DNA of 64,000 bases. Origin: Bacteroidota bacterium. Its GTDB lineage: Bacteria; Bacteroidota; Bacteroidia; Chitinophagales; Chitinophagaceae. The stretch lies in assembly GCA_025363385.1 (NCBI GenBank), contig JANYEA010000137.1:1-64000 (forward strand), read 5' to 3'. Positions 52,061-61,764 of this stretch are shown here, piece by piece (position 1 is the stretch's first letter; each line of letters opens with the position of its first letter). A model generated the notes under the pieces. The model was not told the origin of the DNA, did no database searches, and worked only from the letters and a program-made list of their open reading frames with translations. The position numbers and the translations under genes are program-made.

Positions 52061-54313
52061 ATGACCACTACTGCTATGCGATTTTGTAAAATTGTTTTAA
52101 TATTATTTTCTATCCTTTCTTTAACCAAAGTAGGAGCGCAAGCATCCACAGCTAGTGTGGAAAGTTTTCAAAAAGACTATCAATTACATATTACAAAAAT
52201 ATCTGAGCCCATCAAACTTGATGGTGAGTTTAATGAAGCATCCTGGGCTAACCTGGATAGTACCTCCCCTTTTTGGAGAAAATTTCCAAACGATATAGGA
52301 AGGCCTGCCAGAAAAACATCTGTAAAAGTTACCTACGATGATAAGTTTATCTATTTCGGTTTTACTTGCTACGATTCAACAAAACCCTATATCAGCAGTT
52401 TAAAAAGAGATATCGGACATGATGGGAGCGACGGTATTGGAATTATTATGGACCCAACCAATCAACGTACCAATGGGTTTTTCTTTGTGGTTAATGCATT
52501 GAACGCTCAAAGTGAAGATCAACTTCCTTTTGCAGATGGTGGCGGGCCACCTTCCTGGAGTTGGGATAATAAATGGTTTTCAGCCACAAAATCTTATTCA
52601 GATAGATGGCAGGCTGAAATAGCCATTCCTTTTAAAAGCATCCGCTACACTGCAGAAAAATTATTATGGGGATTAAACTTTGTTCGAATAGATACTAAGG
52701 CAAATGAATATTCAACCTGGACGCATATGCCCCTTAATTTTAGATCCATGGATCTGGGTTATACGGGTGCGTTAATTTGGAAACAACCACCTCCATCTGC
52801 AGGTAGTAATATGGTTTTCATTCCTTATATTACTGGTGATGTGTCTGCCGATCAGGAAAATGGTGTTGCTACAAAAGCTACCAGTAATGCAGGTTTTGAT
52901 GCAAAGATTGCACTAAACTCTTCTTTAAATTTAGACCTTACTGCCAATCCCGACTTCTCTCAAATTGAAGTAGATCAGCAAGTAACCAACCTTACCCGAT
53001 TCAATATATTTTTTCCAGAACGGAGAACTTTCTTCTTAGAGAACTCAGATTTATTTTCTGCTTATGGCATACCGCCTATCCGACCTTTTTATTCAAGAAC
53101 CATTGGTTTAGACAAGGATGGCAATAAAATTCCAATTCTTTTTGGTGCTAGACTATCTGGTAATATTACCAAGAGCACACGTATTGGTTTTATGAATATG
53201 GAAACAGGCGGAAAGGGAACTTACTCACCTGAAAACTTTACTGCAGCCAGTATTAATCAGAAAGTTTTCAAGCGCTCGGTGATTAAAGCTTACTTTTTAA
53301 ATCGTCAGAATTTTATTTCTGATGCTGAAAAAAAATTGCATCCTTTAGACGCATATGGCAGAAACGCAGGAATTGAATTTGACTATAATAATGAGCAAGG
53401 AACCTGGGGTGGCTGGGGATCTTATCATCACTCATTCAAGGAAGGAATTACTACTGATGATAATTATGTAGATGTTGGAGGTAATTATAATGGAAGGCAT
53501 TTAAGCGTTACAGTAGATCTTAGTAATGTTGGCACCAACTATTATACCGATATGGGTTATGTGCAAAGAATGAATAATTACGATGCAGCTCGCGACACAA
53601 CAATCCGTGTTGGTTTCAAACATATTTTCAATGAAATTCAATATAAAATATTCCCTACTAAAGGGGTAATTAATAGTCACCAATTATCACTAAATAGCTA
53701 TACTGTTTTTAATCCTGATAATTCAATGAACGAAACCAATCAGGAATTAAACTACAATATCATGATGCGGAATACTGGTTTCCTTTTTGGTTTTGTAAGC
53801 AGAGATGAATCTAATTTGTTATTTCCCACATCATTTACCGGCGATAAACCACTGCCTATAGGGAAATATATTTTTCATCAGGGTGGCATAGGTTATCAAA
53901 CAGATTTCAGAAAACCTTTTAGTCTTTTTATAAGGGTAGCAGGTGGAGGTTTATATAATGGAGATTATCAGGGAATCAGAACAACACTAACATTTAGGAA
54001 GCAACCGCATGTGAATCTTGCTTTACAATTAGACTATAATAAATTGAAATTCCCAGGCGATTATGGCAGCACCGAACTTTTCTTAATTGCACCAAAGGTT
54101 GAAATTAATTTCAGCACCAATTTGTTCTGGACCACATTTATGCAGTACAATACACAAGCTAATAATTTTAATATCAATAGTCGTTTACAATATCGTTACA
54201 AACCTATGAGCGATCTCTTCCTGGTATATACCGATAACTATTACACGGATCCATTATTTAGAAATAAAAACAGAGCTATTGTTTTTAAATTGAATTACTG
54301 GTTGAACTTATAG
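52061..54313 (+). CDS. DUF5916-type outer-membrane protein with CBM9-like domain
   Basis: A 750-residue exported protein. After a signal segment (about 7-28) comes a carbohydrate-binding family 9-like domain (LHITKISEPIKLDGEFNEA, then KVTYDDKFIYFGFTCYDS). The rest is a long beta-rich region with EVDQQVTNLTRFNIFFPERR and alternating strands up to the last residue (KNRAIVFKLNYWLNL), as in a membrane beta-barrel. This is the DUF5916 architecture common in Bacteroidota. No function is established. Enzyme activity is not evident. Confidence 0.85.
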   Translation: MTTTAMRFCKIVLILFSILSLTKVGAQASTASVESFQKDYQLHITKISEPIKLDGEFNEASWANLDSTSPFWRKFPNDIGRPARKTSVKVTYDDKFIYFGFTCYDSTKPYISSLKRDIGHDGSDGIGIIMDPTNQRTNGFFFVVNALNAQSEDQLPFADGGGPPSWSWDNKWFSATKSYSDRWQAEIAIPFKSIRYTAEKLLWGLNFVRIDTKANEYSTWTHMPLNFRSMDLGYTGALIWKQPPPSAGSNMVFIPYITGDVSADQENGVATKATSNAGFDAKIALNSSLNLDLTANPDFSQIEVDQQVTNLTRFNIFFPERRTFFLENSDLFSAYGIPPIRPFYSRTIGLDKDGNKIPILFGARLSGNITKSTRIGFMNMETGGKGTYSPENFTAASINQKVFKRSVIKAYFLNRQNFISDAEKKLHPLDAYGRNAGIEFDYNNEQGTWGGWGSYHHSFKEGITTDDNYVDVGGNYNGRHLSVTVDLSNVGTNYYTDMGYVQRMNNYDAARDTTIRVGFKHIFNEIQYKIFPTKGVINSHQLSLNSYTVFNPDNSMNETNQELNYNIMMRNTGFLFGFVSRDESNLLFPTSFTGDKPLPIGKYIFHQGGIGYQTDFRKPFSLFIRVAGGGLYNGDYQGIRTTLTFRKQPHVNLALQLDYNKLKFPGDYGSTELFLIAPKVEINFSTNLFWTTFMQYNTQANNFNINSRLQYRYKPMSDLFLVYTDNYYTDPLFRNKNRAIVFKLNYWLNL

Positions 54314-54355
54314 TAATAAAAAAAACCTCAGAAAATTCTGAGGTTTTTTTTATTA
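54314..54355. terminator. Bidirectional terminator between convergent genes
   Basis: A perfect 20-bp stem with a two-base loop: TAATA-A8-CCTCAGAA pairs with its complement, giving an A-run before and a T-run after on both strands. It begins at the stop codon end of the DUF5916 gene and serves both this gene and the BNR gene. Confidence 0.9.
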
Positions 54356-54397
54356 CTGCGTGAAAGTCCCCAAGTTGAAGCATGGGGTTACAGCATT

Positions 54398-57300
54398 CTA
54401 ATTTGAATTTTTTACTCCTATTACCGGTACTTGTTTTTCATTGATCAGTTTGTTGTAGGCTTTCAGATCTGTATCTAAGATCTTTTTCAATTTTGTCAAC
54501 TGCACATCGGCCTGAGATCCAAGATCTGCAAGGGTTTCACGGGCTTGTTTGCTTGGCGGGTTTTGTCCGCTTGCTGCTACTCCATATAATCCTGCTAATT
54601 TATCATTGATCCGGATTGGAAAATTCAATACGTCTTGAAAGCTCTTTGATTTGGTTTGATATAATGCCTCTTCAATAGCAGTTAGTTGCTTATTTATACT
54701 ATCGCCCTGCGCTTTCAATTCTTTATGGGTTGCAGTGTCTAATTTAGCAGTGAAGTCGGTAATCTGAGTTCTTACAGAACGGATATTTTTTATACCGTTT
54801 TGAACTTCACTAAACTTATCACGGATTTCTAATAAGAACCCTACTTGTGCATCATAATCGGCTTCCGTCATTTTATAATTTGGATCTGCTTTAATTACAA
54901 AAGGAACATCCACAGAATCTTTACCATATTGAAATCTTGCTTTGTATTTACCAGGTGCTGCTTTTACAGAACCAATACTTCCATTCCATAAGATCATTCC
55001 ATCTGCTTTTTCTGCCGGTGGGTAATTCATATCCCAGACGAACTGATTCATGCCTGTAGAAAAATCAAGTTTATCAGCAGTTTCTTTTGCTTTTTTACTA
55101 TAAGTTTTAATTACTTTATTTTGTTTATCAAAGATGCTGATGGAAACTTTTGATGAATCATTTGCATCTTTCAAGAAATAATTAAATACAGTACCAGTAG
55201 CTGGATTCTCACCCATATTTGGCATGGCAGTTCCTATACCACGTTGCCTCCTACCACCACCTCCTTCAGTTCTATAAGCATCATTTACTGCAAATACATG
55301 TAAGTTTTTATTGGTTACATCATCTGCCTTTTGTTGTAGTAAACTCAAATCATCTATAGCCCAAAAAGCCCTACCCTGTGTGGCTACAATTAAATCATTG
55401 TCTTTGATGGTCATATCCGTAATTGGTACTACTGGTAAATTCAACTGAAATTTTTTCCAATTTGAGCCATAATCATAACTGATATACATGCCATACTCTG
55501 TTCCTGCATACAACAAACCAGGGCGTTTATGATCGGCCCTTAACGCACGTGTAAAATGCATTTTATTGATTCCATTGGTGATGGTTTGCCATGTTTTACC
55601 GTAATCTTCCGTTTTATATAGATATGGGGTAAAGTCGTCGGATTTGTATTTTGTTCCTACTACATAAGCTGTTCCTTTTTTAAATGGATCAGTTTCAATA
55701 CAATTCCACATCATCCATTTACCTGCAGCAGTTGGTGTAACATTTTCCCAATTTTTTCCGGCATCCTTACTCATACTCAACACACCATCATCACTACCAA
55801 TCCATAAAAGATCTTTTTCTAAGGCAGATTCTGTACCTGTGAAAATGGTACAATAATATTCAACGGATGTGTTGTCTTTTGTAATGGGTCCACCACTTGA
55901 AATCTGCTTGCTTTTATCATTGGTAGTTAAATCCGGACTAATGGTTTCCCAGCTCTGACCTTCATTCTCAGTTACAAATAAATGGTTCCCACCTGCATAT
56001 AAACGTTTCGGATTATGTGGAGAAAAGAAGAAAGGAAAATTCCATTGGAAGCGATACTTCTGAACATCTGCACCTGCACCCATTGGATTATCTGGCCATA
56101 CATTGATAGCTCTGTTTTCGCCAGTTTTATGATCTAATCGAGAAAGATAACCTCCATAGTTTCCACCATACACCACATCGGGATTAGTTGGATCTGCCAC
56201 CACATAGCCACTCTCTGCCCCTGCAGTACTTTCCCAGTCTCTTTCAGAAATACCCGCACCACTTGTTCTGCTTTTAATGCGAATAGTACTGTTATCTTGT
56301 TGCGCGCCTAAAATATGATAAGGGAAAGCATTATCTGTAGTTACACGATAAATCTGAGCAGTTGGCTGGTTCATTAAACTGCTCCAGTTACTGGCAGCAT
56401 CATAACTAATCTGAGCACCACCATCATCCGCTACAATCATTCTATTACCATCTTCCGGATCGATCCACAAATCATGGTGATCGCCGTGTGGTGTATTTAC
56501 GGAAGTAAATGTTTTACCTCCGTCTCTACTACGCATGAATTCAACATTGGGACAATACACCAAATTCTCATTCTTAGGATCTACATACACTTTAGAATAA
56601 TACCAGGCACGCTGGCGAATATTATTATCACTGCACTGCAAGGTCCAGGTTTCTCCCGCATCATTACTTACAAACAAACCGCCATTCGCGTTTTCTACTA
56701 AAGCAAAAATTTTATCTGTATTTGATGGAGCCACTGCCACACCCACTATTCCCCAGATCCCTTTGGGAAATCCTTTATTGGTGGATATATTTTTCCAGGT
56801 TTCTCCTCCATCTATCGACTTATAAATCCCTGAACCATCTCCACCACTCTCCATACTATAAGGTGTGCGAATCACATGCCACATTCCAGCATACAATACA
56901 GAAGGGTTTCCAGGTTCGCTTACAAGATCTGAACAACCCGTTAAACTATTTGCATATAATGTACGCTTCCATGTTTTTCCGCCATCAGTTGTTTTATAAA
57001 CACCACGCTCTTCATTGGGTCCGAACAAATGCCCCATCACACCTACTAATACCGTGTTGGGATCTTTTGGATCAATGATTATACGGGTAATATGTCGGCT
57101 GTCTTTTAAACCTAAATTATTCCAGGTTCTGCCACCATCAGTAGAACGCCACATACCACCTAAACCTTCAGCCACGTTTCCCCGCATTGTGTTCTCGCCT
57201 TCACCAACATAAATGATTGATTCATCACTTTGCGCTACTGCTACAGAACCAATGGTTCCTCCAAAATATTTGTCCGTAATATTTTTCCAGTTACTTCCTC

Positions 57301-57556
57301 CATCGGTAGTTTTCCAAACACCACCACCGGTACTCCCAAAGTAGAAGTTCATTTTGTTTTTATAACTACCAGCTACGGCGCCACTACGGCCGCCCCTGAA
57401 TGGGCCAACTAAACGGTATTTAACTTTCGAAAACAAAACCGAATCGGTATTGGCTTCTACTGTAGAGATAGCTGTTGTTTTTAGATTTTTCTTTTGGGCC
57501 ATCACAGAAAGTGATAACATACTTGCAGTTGCAAGAAGGAGGGAATATTTTCTCAT
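54398..57556 (-). CDS. Large exported BNR/sortilin-like repeat protein
   Basis: A 1052-residue protein with a signal peptide (MRKYSLLLATASMLSLSVMAQ). Ten or so Asp-box (BNR) motifs are visible, for example TTDGGSNWKN, STDGGRTWNN, SIDGGETWKN, SNDAGETWTL, SKDAGKNWEN, TEDYGKTWQT and SYDYGSNWKK, forming one or two large propellers (about 45-740) as in VPS10/sortilin-type and sialidase-like proteins. A helical C-terminal region follows. No sialidase catalytic set is recognised. It may bind glycans or act as a glycoside hydrolase; the function is open. Confidence 0.85.
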   Translation of the reverse strand: MRKYSLLLATASMLSLSVMAQKKNLKTTAISTVEANTDSVLFSKVKYRLVGPFRGGRSGAVAGSYKNKMNFYFGSTGGGVWKTTDGGSNWKNITDKYFGGTIGSVAVAQSDESIIYVGEGENTMRGNVAEGLGGMWRSTDGGRTWNNLGLKDSRHITRIIIDPKDPNTVLVGVMGHLFGPNEERGVYKTTDGGKTWKRTLYANSLTGCSDLVSEPGNPSVLYAGMWHVIRTPYSMESGGDGSGIYKSIDGGETWKNISTNKGFPKGIWGIVGVAVAPSNTDKIFALVENANGGLFVSNDAGETWTLQCSDNNIRQRAWYYSKVYVDPKNENLVYCPNVEFMRSRDGGKTFTSVNTPHGDHHDLWIDPEDGNRMIVADDGGAQISYDAASNWSSLMNQPTAQIYRVTTDNAFPYHILGAQQDNSTIRIKSRTSGAGISERDWESTAGAESGYVVADPTNPDVVYGGNYGGYLSRLDHKTGENRAINVWPDNPMGAGADVQKYRFQWNFPFFFSPHNPKRLYAGGNHLFVTENEGQSWETISPDLTTNDKSKQISSGGPITKDNTSVEYYCTIFTGTESALEKDLLWIGSDDGVLSMSKDAGKNWENVTPTAAGKWMMWNCIETDPFKKGTAYVVGTKYKSDDFTPYLYKTEDYGKTWQTITNGINKMHFTRALRADHKRPGLLYAGTEYGMYISYDYGSNWKKFQLNLPVVPITDMTIKDNDLIVATQGRAFWAIDDLSLLQQKADDVTNKNLHVFAVNDAYRTEGGGGRRQRGIGTAMPNMGENPATGTVFNYFLKDANDSSKVSISIFDKQNKVIKTYSKKAKETADKLDFSTGMNQFVWDMNYPPAEKADGMILWNGSIGSVKAAPGKYKARFQYGKDSVDVPFVIKADPNYKMTEADYDAQVGFLLEIRDKFSEVQNGIKNIRSVRTQITDFTAKLDTATHKELKAQGDSINKQLTAIEEALYQTKSKSFQDVLNFPIRINDKLAGLYGVAASGQNPPSKQARETLADLGSQADVQLTKLKKILDTDLKAYNKLINEKQVPVIGVKNSN

Positions 57557-57623
57557 TTTTTTAGAATTGGACTATTAAGTTAGTACACTAAACTTAATTG
57601 ACGGTTTTGAAATGATAAATGGT

Positions 57624-59675
57624 TTACCAAACAATTGAAATTTTAATGGATTTTCCACTAAAACTTACTGGCAGTAACAACTCATGTTGTTTTCCTAAAT
57701 TCCAGATAGCTTGCTCATCCATGCTAATTCCTCTTGTATCTGATGCGTCAATGATTGTAACAGATTGATCATTGATGGTTATTTTTTTAGGCATTTGTTC
57801 TATTCCAGGAATTTGAAAACTGATTTTTTCTTGTGACGGTTTACCCATAAATTTTCCGCCGTTAGAACTCATGGTAATTTCTAATGAATGGGCAGTTCTT
57901 CCCTGGGAATTAAAATGGATTAATTCATATTGGTGACTACTAATCGCATTTTTCGAAACACCATCATCTAAATACAAATCATATTTACTCGCTTCATTGG
58001 AAGGGATATATAAAACAGAAATGGTTCCTGCTTTTTGTTCTATCGTATTCTTTACACGATTCAAATACTGCGGAATAAAACTTCCTGCTTTCACTAAAAC
58101 AGGATATTTAAAATCTTCTGTATGGAATGTTACTGTTTGCTTACCATTATAAAATTGATGCGTATGATAATCGTACCAATTCCCTTCTGGCAAATACACT
58201 TCTTTTGATTTTTGCCCTTTCACTACTACAGGTGCGATCATAAATGCATCTCCCCACATAAACTGATCGCCAGTAGCAATCGCCTTCTCATCAGTTTGGT
58301 ATTGGTAATACATGGGTTTGATTAAAGGTTCTCCAAATGCTGCTTGCCGATAAGCTAGTGTGTAGTTGTATGGCAATAATTGATAACGTTGATCCACTAC
58401 TTTTTTTACATAATCTAATACGGATTTATCTGCCAATGCAGGTTCACTCGGATAGCTAAACGCATTAGGGTCTACTTCATATAATGCAGTTCCATGTGGA
58501 CGAAAAATAGGCGTGAACAATGAAAACTGCAACCATCGTAAATACAATTCAGGGTCGCCTTCACCCATGGCAAAACCACCTGCATCACTATGGATATAGG
58601 GGATTCCACTCATACTCATACCGAGAATATTTGGTAGCTGTGCACGTAAACCGCTCCAGTTTCTACTGATATCACCCGTCCAGGGAAAAATACTATAACG
58701 CTGACTTCCTGAAAATCCCGAACGATTCAAATGGAATAATCTTGTGTTTGGAAATTCTTTTGCGTAATTTTCAAACAACATTTTATTCCAATAATGCCCG
58801 TATAAATTATGCACTTCATCTGCCTGCATCATTCTATTTACACCGAGGTCTTTTAAATTATGCAACATGTCGGAAGGGTGCTTTTCTGGTTCGCCCAGAT
58901 CTGTCCACCAACCTGCCACACCATTGGCAATTTGTTTTCTATAGTGATAGTTCCATAACCAATTCCCAGCATCTTTTCTAAAAATATCGAGTAACCCACC
59001 CTTGCCGAAATAAAAGTCTTGCAATTGATATGCCTTACCCACACTGTCTTTTGTCAGATACTGCTCTGCGAAAGGATACGACTTTGTACCCTTCAAGAAA
59101 AAGGGTTCGGTAATTAAAATCGAATTCAGATTATCTTTTTTCAAATCAGTGATCATTTGTTTAGGGTTAGGCCACTTGTTTTTATTCACCCAATCAATAT
59201 TGCCTAAAGTATTTTTGATGCTATCTCCAAACCAGAACAGATCAAAAATTACAGCATCGAAAGGAACTTTTTCTGCGCGCATTTTAGCTGCAATTTCTTT
59301 GGTTTGCTTTTCGCTCGTGTAACCAAAGCGGCTCATGAAATTTCCCATTGCCCATTTAGGTGGTATGGGTTGAACCCCAGTTAGCTTTTGATAAGAAGTT
59401 AAGATTTCTTGATAACTATCCCCCCCGATTACATAAACAGTAAGTTCACCGCTTGAAAAACCAACTTCAAAAACGGATGGATTTGTTTTACCAATATCGG
59501 CATAGCCCTTTGACCCATTATCAAAAAATACTGCATAGCCTTTAGAAGATGTAAAGAAAGGAACGGAAAAATTTAAATTGTCTGCGCCCTCGCTATAACC
59601 ATACCATGGATTATTGTACAAATTAAAACGGTAACCTCTTCTATTCAATGGCAAAGCTCTTTCTCCACCCCCCAT
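57624..59675 (-). CDS. GH31 catalytic part (second frame of the broken gene)
   Basis: A 683-residue open frame with the whole GH31 catalytic barrel: PPKWAMGNFMSRFGYTSEKQ, the likely nucleophile Asp in AGWWTDLGEPE, and the acid/base Asp in YSIFPWTGD, then HSDAGGFAMG and C-terminal beta-domains. GH31 covers alpha-glucosidases and alpha-xylosidases. Its only ATG (59675) begins in the middle of the conserved domain and would give a protein without a signal peptide or N-terminal domain, so independent function is doubtful. Confidence 0.85.
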   Translation of the reverse strand: MGGGERALPLNRRGYRFNLYNNPWYGYSEGADNLNFSVPFFTSSKGYAVFFDNGSKGYADIGKTNPSVFEVGFSSGELTVYVIGGDSYQEILTSYQKLTGVQPIPPKWAMGNFMSRFGYTSEKQTKEIAAKMRAEKVPFDAVIFDLFWFGDSIKNTLGNIDWVNKNKWPNPKQMITDLKKDNLNSILITEPFFLKGTKSYPFAEQYLTKDSVGKAYQLQDFYFGKGGLLDIFRKDAGNWLWNYHYRKQIANGVAGWWTDLGEPEKHPSDMLHNLKDLGVNRMMQADEVHNLYGHYWNKMLFENYAKEFPNTRLFHLNRSGFSGSQRYSIFPWTGDISRNWSGLRAQLPNILGMSMSGIPYIHSDAGGFAMGEGDPELYLRWLQFSLFTPIFRPHGTALYEVDPNAFSYPSEPALADKSVLDYVKKVVDQRYQLLPYNYTLAYRQAAFGEPLIKPMYYQYQTDEKAIATGDQFMWGDAFMIAPVVVKGQKSKEVYLPEGNWYDYHTHQFYNGKQTVTFHTEDFKYPVLVKAGSFIPQYLNRVKNTIEQKAGTISVLYIPSNEASKYDLYLDDGVSKNAISSHQYELIHFNSQGRTAHSLEITMSSNGGKFMGKPSQEKISFQIPGIEQMPKKITINDQSVTIIDASDTRGISMDEQAIWNLGKQHELLLPVSFSGKSIKISIVW

Positions 59676-60060
59676 AGATCATTTCTCCCTCCTGCAAATT
59701 AATTCTAAAGCCCCGGAAACCTTTTGATTCTGGAAGTATTGAAATTAAGAATGATACCCCTCCAATATCTGATAACATTATTTTTTCTTCCTCATTATTT
59801 TTAATTACCCGTTTGTATGGCTCCCCAATTGGATTTACAATCACTGCATTTGTAATCTTCTCGCTTTTTTGATACCCAGTAGGTAGATACGTTATTTTAT
59901 GAATATTGGGCAGGTCAGAGTGATTAACACTTACCATACTTACATAAAAGATTCCTTTTTGTGTTTCCGTATTTTTTGATGGAACTTTGATCTCGATCTG
60001 AGCAGAAATAATATTTGTAAAGAAAAGAACGCAAAACAGAAAATTAAATAAGGATTTCAT
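59641..60060 (-). CDS. GH31 N-terminal part (first frame of the broken gene)
   Basis: An open frame of about 139 residues with a signal peptide ([21 protein letters not shown]) and the N-terminal galactose-mutarotase-like strands of GH31 proteins ([17 protein letters not shown]). The last seven residues after the C-run are out-of-frame. An upstream ATG at 60069 is also in frame. It overlaps the downstream frame by 35 bases. On its own it would be an exported fragment without a catalytic site. Confidence 0.75.
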   Translation of the reverse strand: MKSLFNFLFCVLFFTNIISAQIEIKVPSKNTETQKGIFYVSMVSVNHSDLPNIHKITYLPTGYQKSEKITNAVIVNPIGEPYKRVIKNNEEEKIMLSDIGGVSFLISILPESKGFRGFRINLQEGEMIYGGWRKSFAIE

Positions 60061-60081
60061 ACTTACCATTTGAGATCAATA

Positions 60082-61764
60082 ATGAGTTCAAATTTAGCAT
60101 TTAAAAACATGAATCAACAAAGCTTTACAATAACTGGCAACATCGTAGACATACTCAATAAATCTATTTATGAAGCCATAATAGAAGTGGTTGATGGAAA
60201 AATTAATACCATTGTTCCAACAAGGAATACCGGAAAACCTACACACAATTTTATTCTGCCAGGTTTTATAGACAGTCATGTGCATATAGAAAGCAGTATG
60301 CTTATTCCCAGTGAATTTGCTCGACTAGCCGTTGTTCATGGAACCGTTGCCACAGTGAGCGATCCACACGAGATTGCCAACGTGTGTGGTATGGAGGGCG
60401 TTGAATTTATGATCAACAATGGAAAGAAAGTTCCATTCAAATTTAATTTTGGGGCTCCCAGTTGTGTGCCCGCCACCATCTTTGAAACAGCAGGTGCATC
60501 ATTAAATGCAGCAGATGTAAAAAAACTTTTAGAGAAAGACGAGATCAAATACCTCAGCGAAATGATGAATTTTCCGGGTGTATTATTTAAAGATCCAGAA
60601 GTAATGCAAAAACTTCGTTATGCGCATGCTTTAGGTAAACCGATCGACGGACATGCGCCCGGATTAAGAGGCGAAACCGCTAAGACCTATATTGAAGCAG
60701 GCATCAGCACCGACCATGAATGCTTCACTGCAGAAGAAGCACTCGATAAACTCGAGTACGGTATGAAAATTATAATTCGCGAAGGGAGTGCCGCCAAGAA
60801 TTTTGAAGCGCTCATCGAATTATTAGAAGATTATCCGAACATGATTTTATTTTGTAGCGATGATAAACACCCAGATAGTTTAGAAGCGGGTCATATTAAC
60901 CAACTCTGTGCTCGTGCCATTGCAAAAGGCATCGATCTGTTTTCAGTTTTAAGGGCAGCATGTGTGAACCCTGTTCTACATTATAAACTTGATGTTGGTT
61001 TATTATACGAAGGTGATGATGCAGATTTTATTGTGACCGATTCCTTAACAGATTTTATCATCAACAAAACGTATATCAAAGGAGAATTAGTTGCAGAAAA
61101 TGGAAAGAGCTTTATCCAATCAGTTGTGGAAGAACCCATCAACCAATTTGTTTGTGATAAAATAAGTGCTAAGGATCTATTTATTTCTGTAGGGACTTAT
61201 CCAACCAGCAATGGAAATATTGCTGTGATGGAAGCACTGGATGGACAACTCATTACCAATAAACTATGGCTTGAACCCACCATCGAAAATAATCATTACA
61301 TCTGCAACACTTCGAAAGATCAATTAAAAATGGTGGTAGTAAACAGATACCATACTGCTCCGATCGCAAAATGTTTTATCAAAAATTTTGGTTTCAAAAA
61401 AGGTGCAATTGCATCTTCAGTAGCGCATGATAGTCATAATATTGTTGCAGTGGGCACTGATGATGAAAGTATTGCTCAAGCCATTAATTTAGTAATTGAA
61501 GAAAGAGGTGGTGTGAGTTGTGTAAATGGTCAAAAAGAAAGGATACTTGGATTGCCAGTTGCTGGTTTAATGAGTGCAAAAGATGGCTATGAAGTAGCCG
61601 CAGCCTATACAGCTATCGATGCTATGGCAAAGGAGCTAGGAAGCAAGTTGCAAGCACCTTTCATGACTTTAAGCTTTATGGCATTACTAGTGATCCCTCA
61701 TCTAAAACTGAGTGATAAAGGATTATTCGATGGTGATAGTTTTTCTTTTTTACCAATTGAGTAA
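60082..61764 (+). CDS. ade: Adenine deaminase
   Basis: A 560-residue amidohydrolase that converts adenine to hypoxanthine and ammonia in purine salvage. The metal-site motifs are [12 protein letters not shown], the catalytic region [14 protein letters not shown] and [12 protein letters not shown]-terminal Ade domain follows ([22 protein letters not shown]). A TTG at 60070 is in frame, but the ATG at 60082 is preferred; an ATG at 60109 is a second option. The start is only about 20 bases from the divergent GH31 start. Its stop touches the stop of anmK. Confidence 0.93.
   Translation: MSSNLAFKNMNQQSFTITGNIVDILNKSIYEAIIEVVDGKINTIVPTRNTGKPTHNFILPGFIDSHVHIESSMLIPSEFARLAVVHGTVATVSDPHEIANVCGMEGVEFMINNGKKVPFKFNFGAPSCVPATIFETAGASLNAADVKKLLEKDEIKYLSEMMNFPGVLFKDPEVMQKLRYAHALGKPIDGHAPGLRGETAKTYIEAGISTDHECFTAEEALDKLEYGMKIIIREGSAAKNFEALIELLEDYPNMILFCSDDKHPDSLEAGHINQLCARAIAKGIDLFSVLRAACVNPVLHYKLDVGLLYEGDDADFIVTDSLTDFIINKTYIKGELVAENGKSFIQSVVEEPINQFVCDKISAKDLFISVGTYPTSNGNIAVMEALDGQLITNKLWLEPTIENNHYICNTSKDQLKMVVVNRYHTAPIAKCFIKNFGFKKGAIASSVAHDSHNIVAVGTDDESIAQAINLVIEERGGVSCVNGQKERILGLPVAGLMSAKDGYEVAAAYTAIDAMAKELGSKLQAPFMTLSFMALLVIPHLKLSDKGLFDGDSFSFLPIE

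Larger units (their letters stand above)
57624..60060 (-). pseudogene. Glycoside hydrolase family 31 gene, broken by a +1 frameshift
   Basis: Two adjacent frames form one GH31 enzyme of about 810 residues. The first (from the ATG at 60060) has a signal peptide and an N-terminal beta-domain; it runs to [12 protein letters not shown] and then leaves frame, stopping at 59641. The second frame resumes at the same point with [16 protein letters not shown] and continues to a normal end. Shortening the six-base C-run at 59668-59673 (plus strand) to five restores an unbroken protein through Ile-Tyr-Gly-Gly-Gly-Glu-Arg. It could be a real inactivation, phase variation, ribosomal slippage or a sequencing error. 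Confidence 0.85.
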
